DNA from: Methanocorpusculum sp.
Lineage (GTDB): Archaea; Halobacteriota; Methanomicrobia; Methanomicrobiales; Methanocorpusculaceae
Direction of reading: 5' to 3'
Assembly (NCBI GenBank): GCA_029986255.1
Contig: DALTYD010000003.1
Location: 23,851 to 87,850 of the forward strand
Length of the DNA stretch: 64,000 nt
In this document: positions 62,518 to 64,000 of the stretch, one piece after another
Numbering within the stretch: the stretch's first letter is position 1
How the letters are laid out: the number at the start of each line of letters is the position of its first letter
Position numbers and translations under genes: made by a program
The notes under the pieces: model-generated
The model's input: only the letters and a program-made list of their open reading frames with translations
What the model was told of the DNA's origin: nothing
The model's database searches: none

Positions 62518-62781
62518 ATGCAAAAAGAGGAGTTATTACATTTACACATGCTAATGGTTCTGATTAAGAAATACTATGAGTCTATATCTGGAGATACGGT
62601 TTCGACGACTGAGTATGATGCAATGCAGATCTCCCCAATCCATATTCATAAAAATAAAAATCTTCATCGTGTTGCTCTTCTCACGCTCGGTAATGAGATC
62701 GTTACTGAGATGAACACACACAAAAAACCGCAAACCTCCTTTCCTCAGGATTCTGGAGCCAGTATCATTGCAGAACAATAA
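62518..62781 (+). CDS. UPF0058 family protein
   Basis: The 87-residue protein belongs to UPF0058, small archaeal proteins that begin MQKEELLHLHMLMVLIKKYYE as here. The first 65 residues are helical; the ending with KKPQTSFPQDSG is variable. HIHKNKNLHRVALLTLG (about 41-57) with several histidines is conserved in the family. Function is unknown. A GAGGTG ribosome site precedes the ATG. Elp3 starts 17 bases after the stop. Confidence 0.87.
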   Translation: MQKEELLHLHMLMVLIKKYYESISGDTVSTTEYDAMQISPIHIHKNKNLHRVALLTLGNEIVTEMNTHKKPQTSFPQDSGASIIAEQ

Positions 62782-62798
62782 CTTTTTTTTCTTTATCT

Positions 62799-64000
62799 AT
62801 GGACAAGCATACTATTCTCCGGGAGATAATTTCTCTCATATTTGCTTCGTCTCTCTCTGATATTCAGAGCATCAAGCTTTTTGTGTGTCGGAAATACTCT
62901 CTTGCCGCTATGCCTAAAAATTCTGCCATTCTTGCTGCGGCCACTCCTGAGGAGTACGAATTTCTCCGTTGCATGTTGTTGGTAAAGCCAACGCGAACGC
63001 TGTCTGGTGTTGCCCCGATTGCTGTTATGACTTCACCGTGTGCATGTCCGCATGGAAAATGCCTACCCTGTCCTGGAGGTCCTGATCATGAATTTAGGTC
63101 ACCTCAGAGTTATACTGGAGAAGAACCTGCAGCTCTTCGTGCTAGACAGAATGAGTATAATCCCTATCGTCAGGTCAATACTCGACTCAACCAGTTTAAA
63201 CTGTTAGGCCATCATGTGGATAAAGTGGAACTAATCATTATGGGTGGTACCATAACTGCACGTGATCCTGCATATCAGGAATGGTTCGTTGCTGAATGCC
63301 TTCGTGGAATGAATGAATTCTTTGGTTCCCCCTCTAAAACGTGCAATCTTTCCAACTTGATGATCGAGAACGAAACTTCTGCTGTTCGCTGTATTGCAAC
63401 CACCTTTGAAACAAGACCGGATTGGTGCAGTGAAGAGCACATCAACCGAATGCTTGATCTTGGTGTTACTAAAGTTGAGCTTGGGTTTCAGCATACTAAT
63501 GATTCCTTGCTTGCATTGAACAAACGTGGTCACTCTGTTTCGGATAGTGTTGAGGCCAATCGTCTCTTGCATGATGCTGGAATTAAGGTAGGATTTCATG
63601 TTATGCCGAATCTCTATGGTAGTAGTATCTCACTTGATCAGGAAATGTTTGATACGCTTTTCACCGATTCTCGATTTTGTCCTGATTTTTTGAAGATCTA
63701 CCCTACATTAGTCACACCGGGTACTGAACTTGAAAAACTCTGGAATATTGGAGAATATGAATCCTACAATGAGGATGAACTCGTCGATCTCCTTGCCTAT
63801 GCTAAGGCCAGAATTCCAGAGTATGTTAGGCTTCAGAGGATTCAGCGTGATATCCCTGCTAAACTCATTGTCTCCGGTTCTATTCATGGGCACATTCGTC
63901 AAATGGCACAGAAACGTCTTGCCGATCAGGGAAAGCAGTGTCGTTGCATTCGCTGTCGTGAGATTGGAAGGCGACCAAGCACTGGTTTTGTTGAGGAAAA
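62799..64000 (+). CDS. elp3: Elongator-like protein Elp3 (partial, right edge)
   Basis: The frame is open from ATG 62799 to the window end, 400 codons, and lacks the C-terminus. The radical SAM motif is SPCACPHGKCLPCPGG (about 87-102), followed by GPDHEFRSPQSYTGEEPAALRA in outline (PQSYTGEEPA). Then come VELIIMGGTIT, and NETSAVRCIATTFETRPDW, all typical of archaeal Elp3. The acetyltransferase domain would follow beyond 64000. The enzyme starts carboxymethyl-type modification of wobble uridine 34 in tRNA. The gene follows UPF0058, as in many archaea. Confidence 0.92.
   Translation, partial: MDKHTILREIISLIFASSLSDIQSIKLFVCRKYSLAAMPKNSAILAAATPEEYEFLRCMLLVKPTRTLSGVAPIAVMTSPCACPHGKCLPCPGGPDHEFRSPQSYTGEEPAALRARQNEYNPYRQVNTRLNQFKLLGHHVDKVELIIMGGTITARDPAYQEWFVAECLRGMNEFFGSPSKTCNLSNLMIENETSAVRCIATTFETRPDWCSEEHINRMLDLGVTKVELGFQHTNDSLLALNKRGHSVSDSVEANRLLHDAGIKVGFHVMPNLYGSSISLDQEMFDTLFTDSRFCPDFLKIYPTLVTPGTELEKLWNIGEYESYNEDELVDLLAYAKARIPEYVRLQRIQRDIPAKLIVSGSIHGHIRQMAQKRLADQGKQCRCIRCREIGRRPSTGFVEE

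Noticed and set aside
1..64000. CRISPR array, insertion sequence, prophage or integrase
   Set aside because: No regularly spaced repeats, no transposase or integrase frame, and no terminal inverted repeats with target duplications were seen.

Overview
This window is a piece of a methanogenic archaeon's chromosome, most likely from the order Methanomicrobiales. The evidence is a complete methyl-coenzyme M reductase operon (mcrBDCGA), a complete Na+-translocating methyltransferase operon (mtrEDCBAF, an mtrA-mtrG fusion, then mtrH), archaeal-type ribosomal, RNA polymerase and translation genes, glycerol-1-phosphate dehydrogenase (archaeal lipids) and an AglB oligosaccharyltransferase. Intergenic DNA is visibly AT-rich and often about 1 kb long. 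Four separate duplications of 35 to 528 bp suggest a relaxed or host-adapted genome. The genus cannot be fixed from sequence reading alone; a Methanocorpusculum-like lineage is a guess.

Layout. 1-5650 (+): the end of the archaeal spc operon (L19e, L18, S5, L30, L15, SecY), then adenylate kinase, an Oxa1/EMC3-like DUF106 membrane protein and cytidylate kinase. 5775-10628 (-): the block trmY, pus10, L21e, rpoF, DUF655, ksgA, HemK-like methyltransferase, plus one unknown gene. 11698-25279 (+): the methanogenesis block, mcr then mtr, followed by a large TPR protein. 26209-29455: initiator tRNA, phosphoglycerate mutase, a bactofilin-like beta-helix protein and a methyltransferase. 30216-34271: a split HAD phosphatase, SufC-SufB, a cyclase-family protein and a Cys-rich protein. 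34273-38909: a membrane glycosyltransferase, AglB, DUF2098 and NikR. 39084-44894 (+): the conserved archaeal cluster aIF2-gamma, PIN, RpoE1, Spt4, dephospho-CoA kinase, S24e, S27ae, Kae1-Bud32, XTP pyrophosphatase, L40e. 44977-55014: a DUF1917-like protein, HtpX, tRNA-Gly and tRNA-Val, a giant single-chain PurL, a DHH phosphoesterase, tRNA-Phe, DUF2284, RibL and a JAMM protease. 55675-64000: a sugar-phosphate nucleotidyltransferase, a NusA-like KH protein, ProRS, EgsA, UPF0179, UPF0058 and the start of Elp3.

How it works together. Mtr moves the methyl group from tetrahydromethanopterin to coenzyme M while pumping sodium, and Mcr releases methane from methyl-CoM. NikR may adjust nickel supply for the F430 cofactor of Mcr. 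Pus10 and TrmY act in sequence on tRNA position 54. RpoE1, Spt4, RpoF and the NusA-like protein are transcription parts interleaved with ribosomal genes.

Most notable: the gene at the mtrG position is a fusion of a complete second MtrA corrinoid domain, identical in DNA to the mtrA copy just upstream over 528 bp, to MtrG. Also notable are a 22-bp dyad enclosing a TATA-like element before mtrE, a HAD phosphatase gene split by a 35-bp duplication that created an ATGA stop/start overlap, an in-frame 54-bp duplication in the DUF106 gene, and a bacterial-style single-chain FGAM synthase.
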